DNA of 64,000 nucleotides from Microvirga sp052114605. GTDB taxonomy: Bacteria > Pseudomonadota > Alphaproteobacteria > Rhizobiales > Beijerinckiaceae. Under the pieces are notes generated by a model. It was not told where the DNA came from. It did not search any database and saw only the letters and a list, made by a program, of their open reading frames with translations. The translations under genes were made by a program, and so were the position numbers. Of the stretch, positions 28,010 through 36,110 are shown one piece after another. The stretch spans positions 1 through 64,000 of the forward strand of contig NZ_JBFRFB010000014.1 in assembly GCF_052114605.1 (NCBI RefSeq), in the 5' to 3' direction. Position 1 is the first letter of the stretch, and each line of letters begins with the position of its first letter.

Positions 28010-28645
28010 ATGTCTGGAAACTTTGACCTTCACATCGTCGGGGCCGGCGGCCATGCCAAGGTGATCATCGAGCTGGCCCGCGCCGCCGGGTGGAATCCGA
28101 TCGGTCTGCTCGATCCGGCGCCGGTCGGCAGCACTGTTCTGGGCGTTCCCGTTGTCGGCGATGACAGCGTTGCGCCGCAGCTCTTTGAAGAGGGCCATAC
28201 GGCGGCATTCGTGGCCTTGGGCCGGAATGATCTGCGGCGACGCATCGGATTGCGCCTGCGCACCATTGGTTTTCGTATGCCGACACTCGTCCATCCGAGT
28301 GCCGTCGTGTCCCCGAGCGCTACGCTGGGAGACGGGATTGCCGTGCTGCCCCAGGCTGTGATCCATTCCTGCGTACAGATCGGCGATTTCGCCATCGTCA
28401 ACACGGCCGCCGTCGTGGAGCATGATTGCGTCATCGGCGCGGGAGCGCATATGGCGCCGCGATCGGTGATGGGCGGCAACGTGACGCTTGGAGAAGAGGT
28501 TTTCTTCGGCATCGGAGCCGTTGCAAGGCCGCTCAGCGTGATAGGCGCCAGGACGATTGTAGGCGCGGGCGGAGTTGTGGTCGGCGAGATTCCCGGCGAT
28601 ATGGTTGCGATTGGGGTTCCGGCTCGTCCGCGGGCCCGGCAATAG
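28010..28645 (+). CDS. Sugar O/N-acyltransferase, NeuD/PglD type
   Basis: A 211-residue acyltransferase. The N-terminal Rossmann-like part opens with LHIVGAGGHAKVIIELA, the nucleotide-sugar-binding motif of PglD/NeuD proteins. From about residue 90 the left-handed beta-helix repeats are visible (HPSAVVSPSATLGDGIAVLP, then NTAAVVEHDCVIGAGAHMAP). Members acetylate the amino group of a 4-amino sugar nucleotide. With the perosamine synthase-like gene at 31515 in the same block, the likely reaction is N-acetylation of GDP-perosamine (PerB-like role, inference). Confidence 0.82.
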   Translation: MSGNFDLHIVGAGGHAKVIIELARAAGWNPIGLLDPAPVGSTVLGVPVVGDDSVAPQLFEEGHTAAFVALGRNDLRRRIGLRLRTIGFRMPTLVHPSAVVSPSATLGDGIAVLPQAVIHSCVQIGDFAIVNTAAVVEHDCVIGAGAHMAPRSVMGGNVTLGEEVFFGIGAVARPLSVIGARTIVGAGGVVVGEIPGDMVAIGVPARPRARQ

Positions 28646-28669
28646 GACTCCGCCGGAGGGATAGACAGC

Positions 28670-29707
28670 GTGAAAATCGGGTTGGTCTCATCAGCCATGC
28701 CTTTGGTCCAAGGCGGCGGGCGTTTCATCGCGGACTGGCTTGCTCCCAAGCTTGTGGAGGCTGGGCATCAGGTCGAGACGATCTGGATTCCGCAGATCGA
28801 CGATCCGGCTTCGCTCTTCCAGCAGATGCTGGCTTTCCGTCTCATGGACCTGAATGACAGCTTCGACCGCGTCATCACGTTCCGGCCGCCGGCGCATGTC
28901 ATCCAACATCACACGAAGATCGTGTGGTTCATTCATCACATCCGGCAGTTCTACGATCTCTGGGATACGGATTATAATCCGCTGCCGCGCACCGCTTACT
29001 GGGACGCCTACCGGAGCAACCTCGCGGCGGCGGACACCAAGGCTCTTGGCGAGGCGCGCAAGGTCTTCACCAATTCCGGGATCGTCCAGGGTCGCCTCAA
29101 GACCTTCAACGGCGTCGACGCGGAGGTGCTCTATCCTCCGGTCCTGGCGCCGGAGCGCTTCTTCTCGGAGGTCTGGGGCGGCGAAATCGCTTTCATCTGC
29201 CGGGTCGAGCATCACAAGCGCCAGCATCTGGCGATCGAGGCGATGAAGCATACGAAAACCCCTGTGCGGTTGCGCATCGCGGGGCGCAGCAGCTCTGCGG
29301 AATATGCCGATTCTCTCAGGAGGCTCATCGCGTTGCATGACCTCGAGGATCGGGTGACGCTCGACCTGCGCTGGATCAGCGAAGGAGAAAAGGCATCCCT
29401 GCTCTCGACGGCACTGGCCGCCATCTACATCCCGCTCGATGAGGACAGCTATGGTTATCCGACGATCGAGGCGGCGCTCGCTCGCAAGACGACCGTCACC
29501 GTCTCGGATTCCGGCGGAGTGCCCGAATTCATCACCGATGGAGTGTCCGGCCTCATCACTGAGGCCGATCCCGTTGCGCTTGCGGAGGCCTTCGATCGAT
29601 TGTGGGCCAATCGCGCGCTTGCACAGGAACTCGGACACAATGCCCATCAGCGCCTGGCAGAGCTGAACATTCATTGGGAGCATGTCATCGAGAGGCTTAC
29701 ATCGTGA
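28670..29707 (+). CDS. GT4-family glycosyltransferase
   Basis: A 345-residue GT-B enzyme that starts with GTG 8 bases after the strong ribosome-binding stretch GGAGGG. The N-terminal domain has SSAMPLVQGGGRFIADWLAP; the donor-binding domain has FICRVEHHKRQHLAIEAM near residue 180 and EDSYGYPTIEAALARKTTV near 257 with the E-x7-E-type motif. The stop overlaps the GTG start of the next glycosyltransferase by 4 bp. Sugar and linkage unknown. Confidence 0.83.
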   Translation: MKIGLVSSAMPLVQGGGRFIADWLAPKLVEAGHQVETIWIPQIDDPASLFQQMLAFRLMDLNDSFDRVITFRPPAHVIQHHTKIVWFIHHIRQFYDLWDTDYNPLPRTAYWDAYRSNLAAADTKALGEARKVFTNSGIVQGRLKTFNGVDAEVLYPPVLAPERFFSEVWGGEIAFICRVEHHKRQHLAIEAMKHTKTPVRLRIAGRSSSAEYADSLRRLIALHDLEDRVTLDLRWISEGEKASLLSTALAAIYIPLDEDSYGYPTIEAALARKTTVTVSDSGGVPEFITDGVSGLITEADPVALAEAFDRLWANRALAQELGHNAHQRLAELNIHWEHVIERLTS

Positions 29708-30738
29708 ACGTCCTTGTCCTCACGACTCTGACGCCTTTCAGGCATGGGCGGGCGGAAGAGCTGACGAGCCAGCTCGTCCGCCACATGAAGCTGCACGGCG
29801 TGAATGCGGAGGCGATGCGGCTGCCGTTCAAGGCGCATCCTCCTGAGCGGTTGCTGGATGAGATGTTCATCTTCAAGTCGCTCAAGCTGTACAATGTCGA
29901 CCGTGTCGTATCCCTGGCCTTTCCTGCCGAGCTTGTACCGTTCGAGAGCCGCTCCTGCTGGATGCTGCGCGAGTACCAGCAGGCCTACGATTACTGCGAG
30001 ACGCTTGAAGCTGCGGCAGGGCAGGGGTCGCGTGCTGAAACGATCAAGGACGCCTTGATCAGGAACGAGACCCAATCCCTCCAATCGGCCAAACACCTGT
30101 TTGCCGGCTCGAGCACGGCCCAAGCCCAAATTCAGCGCTTTCACGGGCTCTCGTCGGACCTGCTCCTGCCGCCTCTATCGGACCCGGAGCTCTTCGAATC
30201 GACGGGAGATGACGGCTATATCCTGGCATCCGGCCGCATCGGCGCAGCCGAGCGGCTCTTTCCCCTGATCGATGCGATGAAGTTGGTTTCTCCCAGCGTA
30301 AGGCTCGTGATCGCCGGACAGCCGGAAAATCCTCTCGATGCTGAGAAACTGCGCGAACGGGTGCATGAGGCCGGCGTGGAAGGGCGAGTGGCTTTCGAGC
30401 CGCAGGCCGCACAGTCGCGGGAGGCCCTTGCAGGGCTTGTCGGCCGTGCCCGGGCGGTGGTCTCCCTAGAGGACGACGCCGACCCTTCGGCAGGCCTCTT
30501 CATGGAGGCTTTCCAAGCATCGAAGCCGGTGCTGGCGACAACGGGCTGGGCGCGTAACATTGTAAATGATGGGGAAGCTGGTATCGTGAGCGAAGTGACG
30601 CCCGAGGCGCTTGCCGATGGCATGAGGACGCTGCTGGAATCGCCCAACCGGGCCATGAACATGGGTGCTGCGGGTCATGAAAGGTGGCGTTCTCTCAAGG
30701 TCGACTGGCCCACAACCGTCGAACGTCTGCTAGCGTGA
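29704..30738 (+). CDS. GT-B glycosyltransferase
   Basis: A 344-residue protein beginning at the GTG that overlaps the previous stop codon (GTGA), hence translational coupling. VLVLTTLTPFRHGRAEELTS opens the acceptor domain; YILASGRIGAAERLFPLIDA starts the donor domain near residue 178 and DADPSAGLFMEAFQASKPVL holds the expected glutamate near residue 265. Similar in organisation to the preceding gene, so a diverged duplicate is possible. It ends 7 bp before the following truncated glycosyltransferase. Confidence 0.78.
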   Translation: MNVLVLTTLTPFRHGRAEELTSQLVRHMKLHGVNAEAMRLPFKAHPPERLLDEMFIFKSLKLYNVDRVVSLAFPAELVPFESRSCWMLREYQQAYDYCETLEAAAGQGSRAETIKDALIRNETQSLQSAKHLFAGSSTAQAQIQRFHGLSSDLLLPPLSDPELFESTGDDGYILASGRIGAAERLFPLIDAMKLVSPSVRLVIAGQPENPLDAEKLRERVHEAGVEGRVAFEPQAAQSREALAGLVGRARAVVSLEDDADPSAGLFMEAFQASKPVLATTGWARNIVNDGEAGIVSEVTPEALADGMRTLLESPNRAMNMGAAGHERWRSLKVDWPTTVERLLA

Positions 30739-30745
30739 GGCTGTT

Positions 30746-31528
30746 ATGAGGATCGGCTGGGCCAGTCCCTTCAATGAGCAGTCTTCGATTGCCCGCTATA
30801 GCCTTCGAGTGTGCGAAGAGCTGAGGCGTCGAGGTATTCGAGCGGAGATCATCCGGACAGAGGGTGGAGCCGAGGAGACGCCCTCCGCCCTTGACAGCTC
30901 ATTGCCTGTCTATCCACCGGCTGAATACACAACGGAATTTCTCGAAACCCACTTCGATTTGTGCGTGGTCAATGCGGCCCGGGAAGCAATGGATCACGAG
31001 CGGATAATAGATATTGCCCGCCGGTTCCAAGTTGTTACGATATTTCATGAGCAAGACGCTTCGAATGGCGACGCTGAGTCAGTAGAGGGTGCCGCGCTGC
31101 CAAGTGATCCGGGCGAGATCGACTGGATCGCGCGGCTGGCGTCACTTTCAACCGGAGCGGTTGTTCATGCTGACCGCGACCATTCTAAGGTGTGCCGCCT
31201 TTGCGCGGGGCCTGTTGCTTTGCTTCCCATCGGTTCACTCGATGCTGGAGCTGATCTTCCGGTCTCTATAAAGGAAATGGGGGCGGATACCGTTGCAACC
31301 GTCCCGCTGCCGGAGGGAGAGGGCTGCGTCGAGAAGTATGTTGACGCCCTTATCGAAGTGCTAGATGAAGCGCTGCATCGAGCCCCCCTTAGGAATGCAG
31401 GGTGGACAATAGGCGCAACAGTGGCTGAAATGGGCCTCGCTTGGGATGACCCGCTCTCATCTCGCTTGGGGCATGAGATGTCTGCACTTTTTGAAGAAGC
31501 CGGAGGGGCTGAAAGTGACAAAAACTGA
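30746..31528 (+). CDS. Truncated GT-B glycosyltransferase-like protein lacking the donor domain
   Basis: A 260-residue protein. The first 175 residues match the acceptor half of a GT-B glycosyltransferase (RIGWASPFNEQSSIARYSLR and, further on, LASLSTGAVVHADRDHSKV). Full-length relatives continue with a donor-binding Rossmann domain of about 170 residues. Here that domain is missing and the frame passes directly into what looks like the family's C-terminal tail (VEKYVDALIEVLDEALHRAP, then GLAWDDPLSSRLGHEM). This looks like an in-frame internal deletion. The gene keeps a good start and overlaps the next gene, so it may still be translated. Enzyme activity is unlikely; it could be a remnant or an accessory subunit. 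Confidence 0.65.
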   Translation: MRIGWASPFNEQSSIARYSLRVCEELRRRGIRAEIIRTEGGAEETPSALDSSLPVYPPAEYTTEFLETHFDLCVVNAAREAMDHERIIDIARRFQVVTIFHEQDASNGDAESVEGAALPSDPGEIDWIARLASLSTGAVVHADRDHSKVCRLCAGPVALLPIGSLDAGADLPVSIKEMGADTVATVPLPEGEGCVEKYVDALIEVLDEALHRAPLRNAGWTIGATVAEMGLAWDDPLSSRLGHEMSALFEEAGGAESDKN

Positions 31529-32639
31529 CAAGATGACCGCACCACTTTCCATTCTTCCCGTTTATCAGCCTGATTTGTCCGGCAACGAGAAGAAATACGT
31601 CAACGAATGCTTGGACACATCCTGGATCTCGTCCCTTGGCGGCTTCATTGACCGCTTCGAGAGGGCCTTTGAGCGGGAAACCGGCGCCAAGCATGCCCAT
31701 TCCGTCTCGAATGGCACAGTCGCGCTGCACCTTGCCTACCATTGCCTGGACATCGGCCCCGGCGACGAGGTGATCGTTCCGACCTTTACCTATATCTCGT
31801 CGGTGAACACCATCGCCCAGACAGGCGCTACCCCCGTCTTCGTCGATTGCCGCCCCGGCGATTGGCTGATCGACGTTGAGGATGTGGCCCGCAAGATCAC
31901 CCCTCGCACGAAGGCGATTGTCCCGGTCCATCTGTATGGCGCAATCTGCGACATGGACCCGTTGATGGCGCTCGCGCGCGAGCGCAACCTGAAGGTCGTC
32001 GAGGACTGCGCCGAGGCTCTGGGTTCCACCATCAATGGACGGCATGTCGGGACGTTCGGAGATATCGGGACCTTCAGCTTCTTCGGCAACAAGACGGTCA
32101 CCACCGGCGAGGGCGGAATGGTCACCGCCCATGACTCGGATCTGGCGGCTCGTCTGAAGATCGTCAAAGGTCAGGGGCAATCCCCCACGCGGCGCTATTG
32201 GCACACCGAGCTCGGGTTCAACTACCGGATGACGAATATCTGTGCCGCCATCGGGCTGGCTCAGATCGAGCGGATCGATGCCATCCTGGCCCGCAAGCGT
32301 GCCATTGGTGCGCTGTATCGCGAGCTTTCCAAAGACATGCCTGTCGAGTTCCAGACGCTGCTGCCGGGAGTGACGAGCTCGGATTGGCTGGTCAGCCTCC
32401 TGCTTCCGCGCGGCACCGACCGGGATGCCGTCATGGCTCAGATGTCGAGCGCAGGGGTCGAGACGCGACCGGTATTCTTCTGCGCTCACCAGATGCCGAT
32501 GTACGCGAAGGGCGAGCACTTCCCTGTGTCGGAAGATATCGCAGCGCGCGGCATCAGCCTCCCCAGCTATCCCGGGCTCAGCGACAGCGATGTCGCCCGA
32601 GTTGTTGAAGAACTTCGCCGGGCAATCGCCCGGCAGTAA
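31515..32639 (+). CDS. per: DegT/DnrJ/EryC1/StrS aminotransferase, GDP-perosamine synthase-like
   Basis: A 374-residue PLP-dependent sugar aminotransferase. The GTG at 31515 is chosen because GGAGGGG sits 7 bases upstream; it overlaps the preceding gene by 14 bp. LPVYQPDLSGNEKKYVNECL, SNGTVALHLAYHCL, VEDCAEALGS, the PLP-lysine motif FFGNKTVTTGEGGMV near residue 191 and ELGFNYRMTNICAAIGLAQ closely follow the Per/RfbE perosamine synthases. Per uses the Gmd product GDP-4-keto-6-deoxymannose plus glutamate. Gmd and a PglD/NeuD-type acyltransferase are both in this locus. A related 4-aminotransferase with another nucleotide sugar cannot be excluded. Confidence 0.82.
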   Translation: MTKTDKMTAPLSILPVYQPDLSGNEKKYVNECLDTSWISSLGGFIDRFERAFERETGAKHAHSVSNGTVALHLAYHCLDIGPGDEVIVPTFTYISSVNTIAQTGATPVFVDCRPGDWLIDVEDVARKITPRTKAIVPVHLYGAICDMDPLMALARERNLKVVEDCAEALGSTINGRHVGTFGDIGTFSFFGNKTVTTGEGGMVTAHDSDLAARLKIVKGQGQSPTRRYWHTELGFNYRMTNICAAIGLAQIERIDAILARKRAIGALYRELSKDMPVEFQTLLPGVTSSDWLVSLLLPRGTDRDAVMAQMSSAGVETRPVFFCAHQMPMYAKGEHFPVSEDIAARGISLPSYPGLSDSDVARVVEELRRAIARQ

Positions 32640-32940
32640 GCCGATCAGCTGCGTTAGGTCCTGGTTGAAGTGAAGGCACAGTGTCGGCCGTCCGCTGACG
32701 GCAGTCCCTGTGACAAGGCGCGAGGGAGATCTCGCCGACGTATGTTTGTTTTTGCCATCCAAGTCTCGAGGGCCGCTCCTGCGTGCTGTCGGGATTTAGA
32801 TGGCGTCATCTTCATAGCCTGAAGGGCTCAGAAAAACCGAGGTTGCCTTGGGGCCGCCTCTACATTGGGACGGCCGGATGTGCAGCTATTGCGGTAAGGC
32901 ATTGCACGGCTGTGGCCGTCCGTGTCGAGATAATTAAATC
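32640..32940. other. Intergenic spacer, no gene seen
   Basis: About 300 bases between the aminotransferase and the ABC exporter genes. No defensible coding frame was found. It probably separates two transcription units and carries the wzm-wzt promoter; I saw no strong terminator. Confidence 0.4.
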
Positions 32941-33792
32941 ATGGACACAATTGATAATACGATGTCGACCCCCGGTGACATGCAGACGACGTTGACCGCC
33001 AGCGGTCCGGCGCGGAGGGCGTGGCTCGATCTCGTCCAAGGCTTTCAGAGCTGGCGCGTTTGGTGGCTCCTGGGAATTGGCGACATCCGTCAGCGCTATC
33101 GCCGCTCCCGTATCGGCCAGTTCTGGATTACGCTGAGCATTGCGATCTTCGTGGTTGCCATCGGCGTCGTGTATGCCGCGCTGTTCAAGCAGCCGATCAA
33201 GAATTACCTGCCCTATCTTGCAACGACTTATGTCGTCTGGGTTCTGATCGCCGGTATCGTGACCGACAGCACCAGCGCCTTCGTTCAGGCTGAAAGCTTC
33301 TTGCGTCAGCAGGCATTACCGAAAACGACGTTCATTCTGCGGATATTGGTCAGAAACGGGATCTCATTCGCTCATAACATCATCGTTCTCCCCGTCATTT
33401 TCATGATTTTCGGGGTTGCCCCATCGTGGACGTGGTTGGCCGCATTGTTCGGACTTGTGCTTGTCGTTGTCGCGGGCTTCCTTGGGGGGCTCATCTGCGC
33501 GATCCTTTGCACCCGTTTCCGTGACTTGCCGCAGATCATCCAGAACTTCATTCAGGTCGCCTTCTTCATTTCTCCGATTACCTGGCAGGTGGAGTTGCTC
33601 GACGAGAGTGCCCGTCACTGGGTCAACCTGAATCCCTTCGCTGCCTTTCTTCGCATCGTTTCGGAGCCGTTGCTTGGACGGATGCCCAGCGCCGTGACCT
33701 ACGCTTCCGCCATAGCGACCATCGTCATTCTAGGCGCTATCGCGGCACCGCTCTTCGTCCGCTTCAGGCAGCGCATCGTTTATTGGCTCTAG
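32941..33792 (+). CDS. wzm: ABC-2 type polysaccharide export permease
   Basis: A 283-residue inner-membrane permease. After a cytoplasmic N-terminus it shows DIRQRYRRSRIGQFWITLS, the amphipathic lead-in typical of Wzm/TagG/KpsM proteins, then six hydrophobic helices. ISPITWQVELLDESARHWVNLNPFAAFLRI near residue 210 is the conserved loop before the last helices. It forms the channel that moves the completed polysaccharide-lipid across the inner membrane, with the ATPase encoded 9 bp downstream. Confidence 0.9.
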   Translation: MDTIDNTMSTPGDMQTTLTASGPARRAWLDLVQGFQSWRVWWLLGIGDIRQRYRRSRIGQFWITLSIAIFVVAIGVVYAALFKQPIKNYLPYLATTYVVWVLIAGIVTDSTSAFVQAESFLRQQALPKTTFILRILVRNGISFAHNIIVLPVIFMIFGVAPSWTWLAALFGLVLVVVAGFLGGLICAILCTRFRDLPQIIQNFIQVAFFISPITWQVELLDESARHWVNLNPFAAFLRIVSEPLLGRMPSAVTYASAIATIVILGAIAAPLFVRFRQRIVYWL

Positions 33793-33801
33793 GCATATCC
33801 C

Positions 33802-34539
33802 ATGGCATCCATTTCGTTACGTAACGTAACAGTCGACTTTCCGATCTATAACTCCCGTGGGCGGTCGCTGAAGGCTAATGTCCTCAATCGCGTCGGTGGG
33901 CGGATCGCTGGCCAGAACGGTGAGATCGTGACCGTCGAGGCTTTGCGTGGGATCAACCTTGAGCTTCGCCCAGGCGATCGATTGGCGCTCGTCGGCCATA
34001 ATGGCGCGGGAAAGTCGACGCTTCTGAGAGTTCTGGCCGGCGCCTATGAGCCGAGCCGCGGCATGGCCGAAATCCAAGGCAAGGTCTCCTCCCTGCTGGA
34101 TATGACCATGGGAATGGATCCGGAGCTCACGGGGCGGGAGAACATCGTTCTGCGCGGGATCTTCCTCGGCATGACCTTCCGCGAGATCACCGATCTCGCG
34201 CCGTCCATCGAGGAGTTCTCGGAGCTGGGTGGTTTCGTGGACCTGCCGATGCGGACATATTCGAGCGGTATGACCCTCCGTCTCGCCTTTGCGGTTTCGA
34301 CGGCGGTTCAGCCCGACATCCTGCTCTTGGACGAGATGATCAGCGTCGGTGACGCCGACTTTGCCGCCAAGGCAAGGGAGCGGATCGAGCAGGTCATGGA
34401 GAACTCCCGGATCTTCGTTCTGGCTTCCCATGATCCGAAGATGCTGCAGCGCTACTGCAACAAGGGCATCCTCCTGCGCGAGGGCCAAATCGTTGCTGCG
34501 GGCAGCCTGGATGACGTCCTTGCGGATCAGGCTGCCTGA
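33802..34539 (+). CDS. wzt: Polysaccharide export ABC ATPase without C-terminal sugar-binding domain
   Basis: A 245-residue ATPase with Walker A GHNGAGKST near residue 65, the signature YSSGMTLRLAFA near 153 and Walker B DILLLDEMI near 172; LDMTMGMDPELTGRENI is typical of the Wzt/TagH/KpsT group. Wzt proteins that recognise capped O-chains are about 400 residues because of a C-terminal carbohydrate-binding domain. Here the protein ends straight after the nucleotide-binding domain. Export therefore should not depend on that cap-recognition mechanism, as with KpsT-like or short Wzt proteins. Confidence 0.9.
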   Translation: MASISLRNVTVDFPIYNSRGRSLKANVLNRVGGRIAGQNGEIVTVEALRGINLELRPGDRLALVGHNGAGKSTLLRVLAGAYEPSRGMAEIQGKVSSLLDMTMGMDPELTGRENIVLRGIFLGMTFREITDLAPSIEEFSELGGFVDLPMRTYSSGMTLRLAFAVSTAVQPDILLLDEMISVGDADFAAKARERIEQVMENSRIFVLASHDPKMLQRYCNKGILLREGQIVAAGSLDDVLADQAA

Positions 34540-34571
34540 TCTATCGGGCGATGCTCTCATTCAGAGAGCGA

Positions 34572-34620
34572 AAGCATCGGCTCAACCCAAAAAGTGCAAA
34601 TCCACTTTTTGGCCCGATGC
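34572..34620. repeat. RPE-like interspersed palindrome between convergent genes
   Basis: Inner arms CCAAAAAGTG (34587-34596) and CACTTTTTGG (34603-34612) are perfect with a 6-base loop. Outer arms AGCATCGG (34573-34580) and CCGATGCT (34614-34621) also match. This fits the rhizobial-type palindromic elements scattered through genomes of this order. It may also end transcription from both sides. Confidence 0.65.
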
Positions 34621-34667
34621 TGTAGGACCTGATTGCGCATGGCGGTGCTTCTCCGGCGAGCGGTTGC

Positions 34668-35828
34668 TTACTTCGCCGGAGCCGGAATCCCGCCGGGGCC
34701 TTGGATAGGATCGATAAGTTCGCTCCAGCCTCGATTGGCCTGACACTCGGCCAACCAATCCGCTGTCGTCCGGAACAGTTCTGTAAGAGCGTCCGGCCGG
34801 TTGAGAACGGTTTGCAGGCACTTGCGGAATCCATCCGCGCCCGCTGTAGGGCTGATTAGGCCGGCTCTCCCAAACCCGATCTGCTCCGGCAGCGAGCCTG
34901 TCTGCATGACGAGGCTGGGCATTGCCCAGGACATAGCCTGCACCACCACGCCCGACTGGCTGGCCTCGACATAGGGGCAGAGCAGAAGGTGATGGTCCGA
35001 GAGCATCTCCTGGGCGCGCCGATCTGAAATCCAGCCAAGTTCTAGGTCGACCTGAGGCCATGCTTCGAACAGCCGTTGGACCTCACCCTCAAGCGGCCCC
35101 GAGCCCGCGATGGTCAGGCGCCATCCCGGGTTGGCTCGAAGAGCCTCCAAGGCGCTCGCGAGCAGGTCCAGGCCCTTGTAGGGAAGCAGGCGTCCATAGA
35201 AGAGCAATCTGATAGGCCCGCCATCGTAAGCCTTTTGCAGCCGCTTGGTCGGATAGGCCGTGGCCAAGGGAATGACGGACACCTTGCCGGCGGCTTCTGG
35301 GAACCTCTGTTCAAGGCGCTCGCGAACGCTCCCTGAGAGGGCGACGAGCTGGTCCGCGCCTCTTATGAGGAGATCCTGCGTGATGCGCTGCCAGAGCACG
35401 GCGTAGTCGCCAGGGTGGGGCTCGGCGTCATGCACGACATAAACGACCCTGATGCCACGCCTTTTCAGGGCACTTGCGAACGGCCAGGCGAAGGGCGCGT
35501 TCATGGTGATGATGACGGCGTCCGGCTTGGTCGCTGCCAGCGCATCCGCATGCCGTCTCAGGGCGCCCGGGAGCGACCAGACCTTGCGCCAGAGCGTCGA
35601 GAGGCCGGGGCGATCGAAGGTGAAGATCGGCAGCCCAAGAGCTTTGAAGCTCTCGGATTCCTCGTTATGCCTCGAAAGTGAAAGCGCGACGTCGATCTCG
35701 GGGGCTGAGCGGCGCAAATGCTGTGCCAGCGACAAGGTGAACTCGGATCCGCCACCGCGGCGCCCCCAATAATGGAGGATGACGCGGGTCCTCCTTTCGG
35801 GCTGAGGATCGAGAACGCTGGTGTTCAT
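34668..35828 (-). CDS. GT4-family glycosyltransferase
   Basis: A 386-residue GT-B enzyme. The N-terminal domain shows ILHYWGRRGGGSEFTLSLAQ and VVYVVHDAEPHPGDY; the donor domain shows LLFYGRLLPYKGLDLLASAL near residue 208, LTIAGSGPL and CPYVEASQSGVVVQAMSWAMP near 288 with the expected acidic residue. It is convergent to wzt and divergent from manC, thus its own transcription unit. Probably another assembly enzyme of the same polysaccharide; sugar unknown. Confidence 0.85.
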   Translation of the reverse strand: MNTSVLDPQPERRTRVILHYWGRRGGGSEFTLSLAQHLRRSAPEIDVALSLSRHNEESESFKALGLPIFTFDRPGLSTLWRKVWSLPGALRRHADALAATKPDAVIITMNAPFAWPFASALKRRGIRVVYVVHDAEPHPGDYAVLWQRITQDLLIRGADQLVALSGSVRERLEQRFPEAAGKVSVIPLATAYPTKRLQKAYDGGPIRLLFYGRLLPYKGLDLLASALEALRANPGWRLTIAGSGPLEGEVQRLFEAWPQVDLELGWISDRRAQEMLSDHHLLLCPYVEASQSGVVVQAMSWAMPSLVMQTGSLPEQIGFGRAGLISPTAGADGFRKCLQTVLNRPDALTELFRTTADWLAECQANRGWSELIDPIQGPGGIPAPAK

Positions 35829-36064
35829 GCGGATGGTCTGGAAAGCTGCCTTGCCTGCGATGAGGGCTTAGTAAGGGAGATCGGACGCACAAATCCATCG
35901 TTTTCTGGGACAATCTCACTTCACAAGTGGACGGCTTCGTGGACAAGGTCTTTTGGATTGGTTGCCCTCCCCAAATACGGAGGGTGTGTGCGGTCGAGGG
36001 TCGCATCGGGTCCGCGATGCCTTTCATCGGGTTCCAAAACCGCAGGTCTTCTGTTGACGCCAAG

Positions 36065-36088
36065 TTGGCGGGTGTTTAGGACCGCCAA
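36065..36088 (+). promoter_or_regulatory. Inverted repeat in the manC leader, operator or RNA hairpin candidate
   Basis: TTGGCGG (36065-36071) and CCGCCAA (36082-36088) form a perfect 7-bp inverted repeat 22 bp before the manC start. A TTGACG hexamer at 36054-36059 could be a -35 element with a poor -10 inside the repeat. It might be an operator or a 5' leader hairpin; evidence is only the symmetry. Confidence 0.3.
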
Positions 36089-36110
36089 ATGTAATAAAGA
36101 AGGGCTGGCT

